From Candidatus Aminicenantota bacterium (GTDB lineage: Bacteria; Acidobacteriota; Aminicenantia; UBA2199): a DNA stretch of 25,042 bases. The position numbers and the translations under genes are program-made. The DNA lies in NCBI GenBank assembly GCA_024644125.1, contig JAHELQ010000011.1, forward strand, positions 1 through 25,042, read 5' to 3'. Positions 15,783 to 24,443 of the stretch are shown here, piece by piece; the first letter of the stretch is position 1, and each line of letters begins with the position of its first letter. The notes beneath the pieces are model-generated. The model saw only the letters and a program-made list of their open reading frames with translations, was not told the DNA's origin and did no database searches.

Positions 15783-17132
15783 TCAGGATTCCTCTTTAGG
15801 TAGGATTGTAATCAACACATGTTTTTTCCCACTCAAATATTCGGCGGCCGCCTGCCGCAGTTGTCCTGATTCTACTTTTTCGAGACGGTCTTCCCGGTGG
15901 CTTTCTTTTGTGAGATTCCGATTCAGGAGAAAGTAACGGGCAAATGACGCCGCGTGATTCAGCCCCCGTTCTAGATATTCTTCCGTACCAACCTGCATTT
16001 GGTTTTTTGCGGTGGTAAGAAAATCAAACACAAACATCCGTTCTCCCGGAGGATAATCTTCAGGAGTGAATCGGAACTGGGGAACCTCTTTAAAAAATTT
16101 GAGTAACTTCAGACGGGCGGCGTTAATATTTTTCTTTTCCAAAACCAGATGCACCACTACCGCGCCGGCTTGCATCATGGGAATATATTGCATCGATATC
16201 TTCTCGGCTAATCGCTGCCGGCCTCCTTTCAGCAACCCTGACAACAGAGGATTCACTCCTTCACCCAGAATTTCGGTAAGAACATGCATTGGCAAATAGT
16301 CGGGGTGTTTGTAGCGAGGCGCTAGAAAAGCCATTATCAGATGAACCTTCTTTGTATCCATAAAATGCTGTATTTCTGTGGTTTTTTTTAATTCAGCCGG
16401 AGAAGAGAGGATTCTCTTCTCGATATCCCTGGATGCGAGACTTGAAAATTCATTATTTATTATTTTTTCCGCTTCAGGAATCTCTACGTTTCCTACAATC
16501 GCCAGCGCGCAATTACCCGGAAGGAAATGTTTTTTATAAAACGACATAATGTCGCCGGCGCTGCTTGTTTTGATAAATTCTATATTTCCAAATACAGGAA
16601 GACTATATGCGTGTCCCACAAAAAGATTTTGTAAAGCCCGGGATCGGCCCCATCGAAACGGGTCATCTTCGATCTGTTGGATTTCTCTCTCTATCACTTT
16701 TTTTTCTTTTTCTAAACCATCAGAGGCGACATCGAATTCAAATATCATTTCTTTTAAAATTGAAAGTCCAAATTCCAGGTTTGCCGCGGGGAGTGATATC
16801 TCGAACATGGCCAGGTCACGGTCAGTATGGCCATTAAAATACCCACCGTGAGCACGGATTTCTTTGCTAAAATTCCTGCCACGGAACAGAAGGAGATGCT
16901 CCAATAGATGTAGAATACCGCTATTATCAGCCGATTCGCACTTCGTACCCACATCGACCGCAAGTACAATATTCACCAATGGTAGACTGTCTTTTTTAAC
17001 GATCACTACTTTGAGTTGGTTCTCCAGATCAAAATATCTGAAATCCTGATTTACAGCTTCCGACGGATATAGGTTTGAAAAAAGGATTAATAAAAAAACT
17101 GAGAAATAAAATACATATCTACAGGTTCCCAT
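15783..17132 (-). CDS. M16-family zinc metallopeptidase, catalytic subunit
   Basis: A 449-residue exported zinc protease of the M16 family. Residues 1-26 form a signal peptide (Cys-Arg start, hydrophobic core, ending near PSEA). The inverted zinc motif HLLEH is at 75-79 within SGILHLLEHLLLFRG. The third ligand is probably Glu150 in ERE-IQQIEDDP, the equivalent of the family EEI, with spacing about five residues shorter than usual. A GG-YFNGHTDRD run at 96-106 matches the GGxxNAxTxxD strand. The second lobe is degenerate (LGEGVNPLLSGLLKGG), consistent with needing the downstream partner. ATG 17132 is required for the signal peptide and coincides with the predicted transcription start (see promoter), implying a leaderless mRNA. 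A TTG at 17168 is in frame but lies in the -35 box. Confidence 0.9.
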   Translation of the reverse strand: MGTCRYVFYFSVFLLILFSNLYPSEAVNQDFRYFDLENQLKVVIVKKDSLPLVNIVLAVDVGTKCESADNSGILHLLEHLLLFRGRNFSKEIRAHGGYFNGHTDRDLAMFEISLPAANLEFGLSILKEMIFEFDVASDGLEKEKKVIEREIQQIEDDPFRWGRSRALQNLFVGHAYSLPVFGNIEFIKTSSAGDIMSFYKKHFLPGNCALAIVGNVEIPEAEKIINNEFSSLASRDIEKRILSSPAELKKTTEIQHFMDTKKVHLIMAFLAPRYKHPDYLPMHVLTEILGEGVNPLLSGLLKGGRQRLAEKISMQYIPMMQAGAVVVHLVLEKKNINAARLKLLKFFKEVPQFRFTPEDYPPGERMFVFDFLTTAKNQMQVGTEEYLERGLNHAASFARYFLLNRNLTKESHREDRLEKVESGQLRQAAAEYLSGKKHVLITILPKEES

Positions 17133-17139
17133 CGATTTT

Positions 17140-17168
17140 ATTGTAATGAAACAAGAACTTTCTGTCAA
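17140..17168 (-). promoter_or_regulatory. Near-consensus sigma70 promoter for the M16 operon, apparently leaderless
   Basis: On the minus strand TTGACA (17168-17163) is perfect. A 17-base spacer leads to TACAAT (17145-17140), with one mismatch. Only seven bases separate the -10 from ATG 17132, so the transcript should begin at or within a base or two of the start codon. No Shine-Dalgarno site could be present on such an mRNA. Confidence 0.75.
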
Positions 17169-17216
17169 ATTAATGATTCAATTATACGTCATATTATAGG
17201 AATTTTTTTTTATGAA

Positions 17217-17245
17217 GGACCGGGTTTTACAAGAAAACCCGGTCC
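17217..17245 (-). terminator. Hairpin after gyrA, terminator-like but without a T-run
   Basis: A perfect twelve-base-pair stem (GGACCGGGTTTT at 17217-17228 with its complement at 17234-17245) closes a five-base loop. It begins eight bases after the gyrA stop. On the gyrA-sense strand it is followed by TTCAT and then a run of A, not T. It sits between gyrA and the M16 promoter, so an insulating or mRNA-stabilising role is likely; intrinsic termination is less certain. Confidence 0.55.
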
Positions 17246-17252
17246 CGGAATA

Positions 17253-19715
17253 TTAATCCACTGGCTTTTCGGCGGATTCATCACTCCTGACTTTATCAAG
17301 AGAGACGAGCCGGTCTTCGCTGCGGAGATTGATAATTTTCACTCCCTGGGTAGCTCTACCCTGGGCGCGAATTTTGGTCGAATATTGTTTATTCAAGATT
17401 CCTTTCTCAGAGGAGAGGATGATATCGTCGGTATCCGAAAGAGTTACGAGACCGATTACTTTTCCAATTCGAGGAGTGATTTTGATGTTGATCAAACCTT
17501 TACCGCCTCTTGTTTGATGACGGTACAAAGAAAGGTCGGATTTTTTCCCAAAGCCATTTTCCGTCACGGTTAAGATGTAGTTATCGTTAGGCCCGATAAT
17601 ATCCGCTCCTACGAGAAAATCATCGTCATCGATACGGATACCGATCACACCTCGGGCGTTTCTACCCATTTCCCGCACGTCATTTTCATTAAATTTTAGA
17701 GCCTTACCCTGGTGGGTCCCCAATATAATTTCACTGTTGCCATTGGTGATCTGCGCCTCGAACAAAGAATCGTCATCCGGAACATCTGCGGCGATAATAC
17801 CTGTTACCCTGGGTTTCGCAAAAGAATCAAGGGAAGTCTTCTTGACATACCCTTTACGGGAAAACAGCATAACATAACGATCCGGCGAAAACTCCTTCAC
17901 ATTGATAACCGAGCAAACTTTTTCGTCGCCATTGATTCCGATTAAACGGTTTATCGGTTTTCCCCGGCCTGTAGTATCACCTTCCGGTATATCATAAACC
18001 TTGATCCAGAACATCTTCCCTTTTTCGGTAAAGGTCAATATATAATCGTGGGCAGAGGCAACAAAAACTCTGGAAATAACATCCTCTTCTTTCAATCCGA
18101 AACCTCTTTTCCCCATTGTACCGCGATTTTGATTTTTATAGGAGCTGAGGGTGGTTCGTTTGATATAGCCTTTTTTAGTGTAAAGAATCACGAAATCTTC
18201 ATCTTTAATAAGATCTTCGATATTGATATCCGAAAGCTCTTGCTCGATGATGGTAGTGCGGCGCGAATCCTGATATTGATCTCTAACTGTTTCCAATTCT
18301 TTTTTTATGACATTCAGGAGTAACCGCTCGCTGGACAATAATTCCTTAAGATAATTAATCAATTTAAGAAGCTCCACATATTCGGCTTCCAACTTATCTA
18401 TTTCAAGACCGGTTAACCGGTATAATTGCATATCAAGGATAGCGTCGGTCTGAACAGAGGTTAGGGGCAATGCAGACATCAGGTTATTCTTGGCTAAGTC
18501 GCGGTTTTTCGAACTGCGAATGATTTTGATTACCAGGTCGAGTTTATCAAGAGCGATCTTTAAACCTTCGATAATATGAGCCCTGCGTTCAGCCTTGTCC
18601 AATTCAAAGAGCGATCTCCGGCGGACGATCTCCTTTCGGTGGCCAAGGAAAAAATTGAAGTATTCCCGGAGGTTGAATTGTTTCGGTTGGTTGTTGACAA
18701 TAGCCAGTAGGTTGATTGAAAAGGTGGTTTGTAACTGGGTATATTTGTACAGGGAATTTAGAATCACTTCCGGAATCTCATCCCGTTTCACTTCGATAGC
18801 AATTCGCATTCCTTCCCGGTCAGATTCATCTCTCAAATCATGAATTCCAATAATTCTTTTTGATTTTACCAATCCTGCAATGTTTTCAAGAATTCTCGCT
18901 TTGTTTGTCTGGTAAGGAATTTCAGTGACAACAATTTTTTGCCTGCCTTTTTGATCTGTTTCAATAACAGCTTTCGCCCTAACAATAATCGTTCCTCTAC
19001 CCGTTTCATAAGCGCTGAGCAAAGATTGCCTGCCAAAAATAAACCCGCCCGTAGGGAAGTCTGGACCACGTACGATTTCCATTAAATCAGCGATAGAAGA
19101 ATCCCTGTTATCCATATAATAAATGAACGCATCGATAAGTTCCTTAATATTATGCGGTGGGATCGAAGTGGCCATGCCGACGGCGATACCCGAGCTGCCG
19201 TTCAATAGTAACATCGGCAACAAGGCTGGGAATATCGCCGGCTCACTCAAAGATCCGTCATAGTTAGGAATAAAATCAACAGTGTTCTTATCGATATCGC
19301 TCAATAATTCATTGGCAATTTTCTGAAGGCGAATTTCCGTATAACGCATTGCAGCCGGAGGATCACCATCTATAGAACCGAAATTTCCCTGCCCATCCAC
19401 AAGGGGATAGCGCAGAGAAAATTCCTGTGCCATCCTCACTAAAGTATCATAAACAGCGGAATCGCCATGGGGATGATACTTACCGATTACATCACCGACA
19501 ATCCTCGCGGATTTTTTATAAGCCTGGGTGTAATGGGTACCAGTCTGATGTAATGAAAAGAGCGCGCGCCGATGGACTGGTTTTAAACCATCCCGGATAT
19601 CCGGGATCGCCCTCCCGATAATGACACTCATAGAGTAGTCAAGATAGGAGGTATGCATCTCGCTTTCGATGGTTACTTGCTCGATTTGTTCCTTAATTTC
19701 AGTGTCTTTATCCAT
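17253..19715 (-). CDS. gyrA: DNA gyrase subunit A
   Basis: The breakage-reunion subunit of gyrase, which with GyrB introduces negative supercoils ahead of replication forks. It has 820 residues. The N-terminal winged-helix domain contains VIGKYHPHGDSAVYDT, with Ser86 and Asp90 at the quinolone-determining positions in their ordinary form. AAMRYTE carries the active-site Tyr125. The C-terminal beta-pinwheel holds the GyrA box as QTRGGKG, one residue from the canonical QRRGGKG. That box identifies GyrA rather than ParC. The C-terminal tail is short (SAEKPVD) and moderately acidic. gyrA follows gyrB by 31 bases on the same strand, with AAGG about ten bases before ATG 19715. It is the last gene of the origin operon and a hairpin follows. 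Confidence 0.98.
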   Translation of the reverse strand: MDKDTEIKEQIEQVTIESEMHTSYLDYSMSVIIGRAIPDIRDGLKPVHRRALFSLHQTGTHYTQAYKKSARIVGDVIGKYHPHGDSAVYDTLVRMAQEFSLRYPLVDGQGNFGSIDGDPPAAMRYTEIRLQKIANELLSDIDKNTVDFIPNYDGSLSEPAIFPALLPMLLLNGSSGIAVGMATSIPPHNIKELIDAFIYYMDNRDSSIADLMEIVRGPDFPTGGFIFGRQSLLSAYETGRGTIIVRAKAVIETDQKGRQKIVVTEIPYQTNKARILENIAGLVKSKRIIGIHDLRDESDREGMRIAIEVKRDEIPEVILNSLYKYTQLQTTFSINLLAIVNNQPKQFNLREYFNFFLGHRKEIVRRRSLFELDKAERRAHIIEGLKIALDKLDLVIKIIRSSKNRDLAKNNLMSALPLTSVQTDAILDMQLYRLTGLEIDKLEAEYVELLKLINYLKELLSSERLLLNVIKKELETVRDQYQDSRRTTIIEQELSDINIEDLIKDEDFVILYTKKGYIKRTTLSSYKNQNRGTMGKRGFGLKEEDVISRVFVASAHDYILTFTEKGKMFWIKVYDIPEGDTTGRGKPINRLIGINGDEKVCSVINVKEFSPDRYVMLFSRKGYVKKTSLDSFAKPRVTGIIAADVPDDDSLFEAQITNGNSEIILGTHQGKALKFNENDVREMGRNARGVIGIRIDDDDFLVGADIIGPNDNYILTVTENGFGKKSDLSLYRHQTRGGKGLINIKITPRIGKVIGLVTLSDTDDIILSSEKGILNKQYSTKIRAQGRATQGVKIINLRSEDRLVSLDKVRSDESAEKPVD

Positions 19716-19746
19716 AATGTTTCGACCTTATCTTCATATTATCTGG

Positions 19747-22158
19747 TTAAATATCGAGGTTTTTAACATTTAACGCATTATTGATTATAAATTCTTTCCG
19801 TTTATTGGAATCATTCCCCATCAGGGTATCGAATAGATTTTCGCTCTCGAGATAATCATTGATATTGACCTGCAACAATGTTCTATTATCTGGATCCATC
19901 GTCGTTTCCCAAAGTTGGCCGGGGTTCATTTCACCAAGACCTTTGTAACGCTGGATTGTCATGCCTTTCTTAATACGTTCCAGTAGAAATGCAGTGAGCT
20001 CCGACTGAAATTCGATTTTTGTTGATTCCCCACCGTTTTTTATAAAATAGGGGGGAGCGGGGAATTCCTTGAGTTTTTCGTAAACTTCATTGACTTCCGC
20101 GAATTCAGGACCGGTTAAATACCCCCAATTTATGGTTTTTTTCAAGTTTACTCCGCTAAATTCATACTCCAGGTCAAGGGTAAAGGTTGAATATTCTTCG
20201 TCAAAATTTATAGTGCACGAAGTACAGAATTCTTTTTCCCGGATTTTTTCCGCGATTTCTTCTGCCCTCTCTTTCGTTTTAAAGGATTCCTCGTCTCTAA
20301 TCAATTCCACTAGCGTTAATGTTAGTTCGCGGGGAATTCCTCTTTTTTCCAGGTTCTCCACCATTCTGTTTTTGCGATTGACCAATTTCACAAATTTGAC
20401 CAAATCCAACCCGTTAAGCTCTTCTTTATTCTGATAAAATATTGAAATATCAGACCCAATACGCTTAAGAAGATAGCTCTCCAGTTCTTTCTCGTTCTTT
20501 AAATAAATTCTGGACTTCCCTTTTTTTAACAGGAAAAGCGGGGGTTGGGCTAGATAAAGATATCCACGCTCAATTAAAGGCCTCATGTGACGGAAGAAAA
20601 AAGTCATCAATAGAGTACGAATATGGGAGCCATCAACATCCGCGTCAGTCATGATTATTATCTTATGATAGCGTAGTTTATCCGGATCAAAATTCTCTTT
20701 ACCGATACCCACTCCAAGCGCTGTAATAATGGTTTTTATCTCGGCATTCTCCAACATTTTAGAGGTGCTCGCTTTTTCCACATTCAAGATTTTTCCCTTC
20801 AAAGGAAGAATAGCCTGGAACCGGCGATCGCGACCTTGTTTCGCGGAACCTCCCGCCGAATCACCCTCGACCACATAAATTTCACTTTCAGCGGGATCTT
20901 TTGATTGGCAATCCGCCAATTTTCCAGGAAGTGAAGTACTCTCGAGTAGGTTTGATTTCCGAATGAGATCTTTCGCTTTACGTGAGGCCTCGCGTGCTTT
21001 AGCCGCAATTAGAGCTTTATTGATAATAGCTTTCGCAACAGCTATGTTCTCTTCAAAATATTCCTGTAGCTTTTCGTTCACGAAGGATTCAACAATACCT
21101 TTCACATCAGAGTTTCCAAGTTTAGCTTTCGTTTGACCTTCGAATTGAGGCTCGCGAATCCTAACGGAAATCACCGAAATAAGACCTTCACGGACATCTT
21201 CGCCGGAAAAACCGTTTTCTTTTAAATCCTTTCTTAAATTGTTTAACTGAGCAAAATTATTGATCGTTCTAGTTAGGGCCCCTTTAAAACCGGTTAAATG
21301 AGTTCCACCTTCAATAGTATTGATATTATTAACGAACGAGAGCATTGTCTCGCTATAACTATCGGTATATTGAAAGGCAATCTCGATTTCCACATCTTCT
21401 TTTTTCGATTCAAGGTAGATTGGTTTTTTATGAATCCTTTCCTTCGTACCGCAGAGGTAACTGACATATTCCACAATACCTCCTTTATAAAGGAAGGTTT
21501 CAGCTTTATCTTCCCGCTCATCGGTTAACGTTATAGTGATTCCCTGATTCAAAAAAGCGAGTTCTTTTAATCGTTTCGCCAAAATATTATATTCATAAAC
21601 TAATGTTTCAAAAATCTCATCATCCGGCCAAAACGTCACCTTTGTCCCATTTTTTTTTGTTTTTCCCATTTTCTTGAATTCAGTTGCGGGATTTCCGAAT
21701 TCATATTTCTGGAAATAGACGGCGCCATCTTTCTTTATTTCCAACTCCAATTTTGACGATAGGGCGTTCACCACAGATACGCCAACACCATGAAGTCCTC
21801 CGGACACTTTATAACTATTACGATCAAACTTTCCGCCGGCATGCAGTGTGGTCATAACAACTTCGGCTGCCGGTTTTCCTTCATCGGGGTGAAGATCGAC
21901 CGGGATTCCCCTTCCATTGTCGGTAACGGAGATGGAATTATCAAAATGGATGACGACATCGATTTGATCGCAATACCCTCCCATCGCCTCATCAATGGAA
22001 TTGTCCACCACTTCGTAAACAAGGTGATGAAGTCCCATAGATCCGGTGCTGCCGATATACATAGCGGGTCTGACTCGAACCGCCTCAAGACCTTCAAGAA
22101 CCTTGATGCTGTCAGCATTATATGTTGAATGATTTAAATTTACTTCATTATCACCCAC
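19747..22158 (-). CDS. gyrB: DNA gyrase subunit B
   Basis: The ATPase and TOPRIM subunit of gyrase, 803 residues. The GHKL ATP site shows YEVVDNSIDEA, with Glu49 as general base and Asn53 as Mg ligand, then DNGRGIPVD and GGLHGVGVSVVNAL. The TOPRIM domain has EGDSAGGSAKQGRDR and the metal-binding TDADVDGSHI. The C-terminus has QRYKGLGEMNPGQLWETTMDP. At about 800 residues it is the long form, with roughly 160 extra residues between the TOPRIM motifs and the tail as in E. coli GyrB, not the short 640-residue type. The start is GTG 22158. AAGGAG, nine bases upstream, lies inside the last codons of recF, whose stop is three bases away, so translation is coupled. Confidence 0.98.
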   Translation of the reverse strand: MGDNEVNLNHSTYNADSIKVLEGLEAVRVRPAMYIGSTGSMGLHHLVYEVVDNSIDEAMGGYCDQIDVVIHFDNSISVTDNGRGIPVDLHPDEGKPAAEVVMTTLHAGGKFDRNSYKVSGGLHGVGVSVVNALSSKLELEIKKDGAVYFQKYEFGNPATEFKKMGKTKKNGTKVTFWPDDEIFETLVYEYNILAKRLKELAFLNQGITITLTDEREDKAETFLYKGGIVEYVSYLCGTKERIHKKPIYLESKKEDVEIEIAFQYTDSYSETMLSFVNNINTIEGGTHLTGFKGALTRTINNFAQLNNLRKDLKENGFSGEDVREGLISVISVRIREPQFEGQTKAKLGNSDVKGIVESFVNEKLQEYFEENIAVAKAIINKALIAAKAREASRKAKDLIRKSNLLESTSLPGKLADCQSKDPAESEIYVVEGDSAGGSAKQGRDRRFQAILPLKGKILNVEKASTSKMLENAEIKTIITALGVGIGKENFDPDKLRYHKIIIMTDADVDGSHIRTLLMTFFFRHMRPLIERGYLYLAQPPLFLLKKGKSRIYLKNEKELESYLLKRIGSDISIFYQNKEELNGLDLVKFVKLVNRKNRMVENLEKRGIPRELTLTLVELIRDEESFKTKERAEEIAEKIREKEFCTSCTINFDEEYSTFTLDLEYEFSGVNLKKTINWGYLTGPEFAEVNEVYEKLKEFPAPPYFIKNGGESTKIEFQSELTAFLLERIKKGMTIQRYKGLGEMNPGQLWETTMDPDNRTLLQVNINDYLESENLFDTLMGNDSNKRKEFIINNALNVKNLDI

Positions 22159-22161
22159 GTT

Positions 22162-23193
22162 TTAGTTCTCCTTAGATAATTCAATCACGTAATCAAATTG
22201 ATTATTTTTATTAACTGAAGTAGCAATTACTTGCATCTCCGGATAGTGCTCAAGTAGATAATTTATATTTTCAGTATCTATTGCAGTATCATAATCATCA
22301 ACAAGAAAAATTGGATACTGGTTCTTTTCTTTTTTGTACATTTCAATGAAGCTAATATATACTTTTAGCAAATTTATTTTTTTCTCACCTGAGGAATTAA
22401 ATTTCAGGTTTTCCCCAGTTAGATGAAGTTCAAATTGATCTAGATGTGGTCCTTTTAGTGAACGTCGCGCTGAAATTTCAAATTCCCGGATCCGTTCCAG
22501 TTCATTATAATAGAAGCCACTGGATACATCACATCCAGAACCAATTGAAGGTGAATAGTGAATCTGGAGGGATGAATCGAAATCCGAAGAAATCTCGCTA
22601 TTCAATTTATTTATAAAATTCATCCTATTAATCATAATTTTTACACCAATATCACTTAGTACTTTGTTCCAGCCGGTTAACCCTGAAACATTTTTTCCCT
22701 TTTTTAAAAGATGGTTTTTTTGTTTTAACGCCTTATTATAACTCAAAATATAGTGTATGTAAAGCGAGTTTAAACCAAATATAAAGCGGTCTACGAGCCG
22801 GCGAGTATACGGTTTGTTCTCTATATACATATTGTAATTCGAAGAAGAAAAGAAAACTGGATGGAAAATATCATTCGCTTCTACAATAGTGATTTGTTTA
22901 TCATCGCTATATAGTTTAAAACGATTATTACAAAAATAACAAAGAAGTTTATTTTCAACGAGGGGCCCTCGCACGTATATTTGTATCCTGAATTGGTTGC
23001 ACTCACGATTTAATACTTCCGACCGTTTCACATTTAAAAAAGACTTTCCAAATCCTAAAAAATAAATGGCCTCCAGCACAGAGCTTTTTCCCACTCCATT
23101 AAGCCCGTAAATCAAGTTTTTACCTGGAGAAAATTTGATATTCGTATCTATTAAATTGCGGAAGCCATTAATCTTAATCTTCTCTACTATCAA
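22162..23193 (-). CDS. recF: DNA replication and repair protein RecF
   Basis: An SMC-like ATPase that, with RecO and RecR, loads RecA at gapped DNA. It is about 343 residues, slightly short for RecF, and clearly a diverged copy. The start MIVEKIKINGFRN is typical. Walker A is GLNGVGKSS at 30-38, followed by EAIYFLGFGKSF. The family segment RRSLKGPHLDQFEL matches the RecF GPHRDD region, with Leu-Asp-Gln in place of Arg-Asp-Asp. The signature is NSSGEKK at 266-272, where QGQ would be usual. Walker B is FLVDDYDTAID at about 296-306. The start appears to be TTG 23193, with only a weak upstream GGA and twelve bases after dnaN. Synteny between dnaN and gyrB makes the identity firm. Confidence 0.94.
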   Translation of the reverse strand: MIVEKIKINGFRNLIDTNIKFSPGKNLIYGLNGVGKSSVLEAIYFLGFGKSFLNVKRSEVLNRECNQFRIQIYVRGPLVENKLLCYFCNNRFKLYSDDKQITIVEANDIFHPVFFSSSNYNMYIENKPYTRRLVDRFIFGLNSLYIHYILSYNKALKQKNHLLKKGKNVSGLTGWNKVLSDIGVKIMINRMNFINKLNSEISSDFDSSLQIHYSPSIGSGCDVSSGFYYNELERIREFEISARRSLKGPHLDQFELHLTGENLKFNSSGEKKINLLKVYISFIEMYKKEKNQYPIFLVDDYDTAIDTENINYLLEHYPEMQVIATSVNKNNQFDYVIELSKEN

Positions 23194-23205
23194 TCCGTAT
23201 ACAAA

Positions 23206-24309
23206 TTAAATATTTAAGGGCATTACCACATAAATATAATCAAGTTCTTCATCCTGGATCGGCTTAAAAATAAAAGAGCTATCGTTATCATTCATGCCGA
23301 TTTCGATCTGTTCACTTTCTATATGAGTTAAAAAGTCAACAATAAAATTTCCGTTGAACGCTACACTAAAATTTTCTCCTACATATTCAATTTCCATTTC
23401 ATCATGAGCTTCACCTTTCTCTGGAGTGGTTCGTTCAAGTATTAATTTACCATCGGTAAATTTAAAATACACTCCGTTATTCCTGGTTTTAAAAACAAGA
23501 ACTCGGCGCAGAGTAGTTAATAGGTCACTTGTATTAACAATAGCCTTGTACTTGGTGGATTCAGGAATAACAGCCTTGTAGTTAGGGAATTTTTGATCGA
23601 TCACTCGGGAGGAAAGCACTCTGTTGTTAAACTTAAAAAACAAATTATTCTTATCGAAGGTGAATTCTACCTCGCCTTCGTCTCCAATTTTGTTCAACTC
23701 CATCAAAGTCTTCCGGGAAATAATAAATTCATGCGAGGAATCAAGCGATAGTTTCTTTTCATATTTCGAAAACGAAAGACGGTGACCGTCAGTGGCGGCC
23801 ATTTCAAAACCGCCGTCGCCAATACTCAGAAGAGCTCCCCCAAGATTGAATTTCATTTCAGGGGAGATAATGTAGTAATTCCTGTTAATCATTGTGGCTA
23901 ACGGCTTTAATAAAAGTGTTACGGAAGATGAAAAATCAGCTTCAGGAAGTTGTGGATAGTTTGACGCCTGTAATCCTAATAATTTATATTTACTAGTTTT
24001 CTTTTCGTTGGAGATAACAATCTGAAGATCGTTTTTTTCCGAGATTTCCACAATTCCTTCCGGCATTCTGGAAATTAGATCATAAAAATCTTTGCCGTTC
24101 ACAGTGAATGATCCGGGCTCCTCGACATCCACTTTAATAGTGGAAGAAAGACCAATTTCAAGGTCTGTGGCCACCAACTCAAGGAGACCGTTTTCCACAG
24201 CGGTCAGCTTGATATTCTGAAGAATATCCATCAACGTCTTCTTCTCAAAAATGCCCTGAAATAGCTTTAATTCGTTGGAAAACGAAGACTTTTCCACAAA
24301 AATTTTCAT
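23206..24309 (-). CDS. dnaN: DNA polymerase III beta sliding clamp
   Basis: The ring-shaped processivity clamp of the replicative polymerase, about 367 residues in three similar domains, the standard size. The beginning MKIFVEKSSFSNELKLFQGI, then LVATDLEIGLSS, is characteristic. Domain 2 has MAATDGHRLSFSKY, the best-conserved clamp motif. The C-terminus ends DEELDYIYVVMPLNI, equivalent to the usual YVVMPMRL, with Asn-Ile in place of Arg-Leu. ATG 24309 is chosen because AGGA lies eight bases upstream and homology begins there. The alternative ATG 24318 abuts the ribosome site. It follows dnaA across a 165-base AT-rich gap that looks like the origin. Several DnaA-box-like sequences lie inside its 5' half. 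Confidence 0.97.
   Translation of the reverse strand: MKIFVEKSSFSNELKLFQGIFEKKTLMDILQNIKLTAVENGLLELVATDLEIGLSSTIKVDVEEPGSFTVNGKDFYDLISRMPEGIVEISEKNDLQIVISNEKKTSKYKLLGLQASNYPQLPEADFSSSVTLLLKPLATMINRNYYIISPEMKFNLGGALLSIGDGGFEMAATDGHRLSFSKYEKKLSLDSSHEFIISRKTLMELNKIGDEGEVEFTFDKNNLFFKFNNRVLSSRVIDQKFPNYKAVIPESTKYKAIVNTSDLLTTLRRVLVFKTRNNGVYFKFTDGKLILERTTPEKGEAHDEMEIEYVGENFSVAFNGNFIVDFLTHIESEQIEIGMNDNDSSFIFKPIQDEELDYIYVVMPLNI
23951..23959 (+). promoter_or_regulatory. DnaA-box-like nonamer inside dnaN
   Basis: TGTGGATAG is one base from the classical DnaA box TGTGGATAA (the complement of TTATCCACA). It is the leftmost member of a run of boxes extending to 24472. It lies in coding sequence, so part of the match is constrained by the protein. 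Confidence 0.4.
24044..24298 (-). promoter_or_regulatory. Three TTTCCACA octamers in the 5' half of dnaN (candidate DnaA boxes)
   Basis: ATTTCCACA at 24044-24052, TTTTCCACA at 24191-24199 and TTTTCCACA at 24290-24298 share the octamer TTTCCACA, opposite in orientation to the pair at 24444 and 24464. TTTTCCACA is, as I recall, used as a DnaA box in some cyanobacteria. Three copies in 255 bases is far above chance for an octamer, although coding constraint contributes. Confidence 0.5.
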
Positions 24310-24342
24310 ATTGACCATCCTATATATATTATTAGTTATTTA

Positions 24343-24361
24343 TAATATTATCATAATATTA
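24343..24361. repeat. 19-base AT palindrome in the origin region
   Basis: TAATATTAT (24343-24351) and ATAATATTA (24353-24361) are exact reverse complements around a single C at 24352. It could be part of the duplex-unwinding element or a binding site for a dimeric regulator. Being AT-only, some symmetry could arise by chance. Confidence 0.6.
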
Positions 24362-24443
24362 GGAGAAAAAAAAGAAAGCCGTGTTAAAAAGTGGAAAAAT
24401 TGCTATATCGTCAACCAACAATATTCTTCCGGATGGATTGTGA

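Noticed and set aside
19430..19480. Possible quinolone-resistance substitution in GyrA
   Set aside because: The region reads HPHGDSAVYD with Ser86 and Asp90 unchanged, the ordinary susceptible form.
20774..21394. DnaA-box-like TTTCCACA copies at 20774-20782 and 21386-21394 in gyrB
   Set aside because: They are two isolated copies in coding sequence over 600 bases apart, so they fit chance and codon constraint and were not annotated as functional sites.
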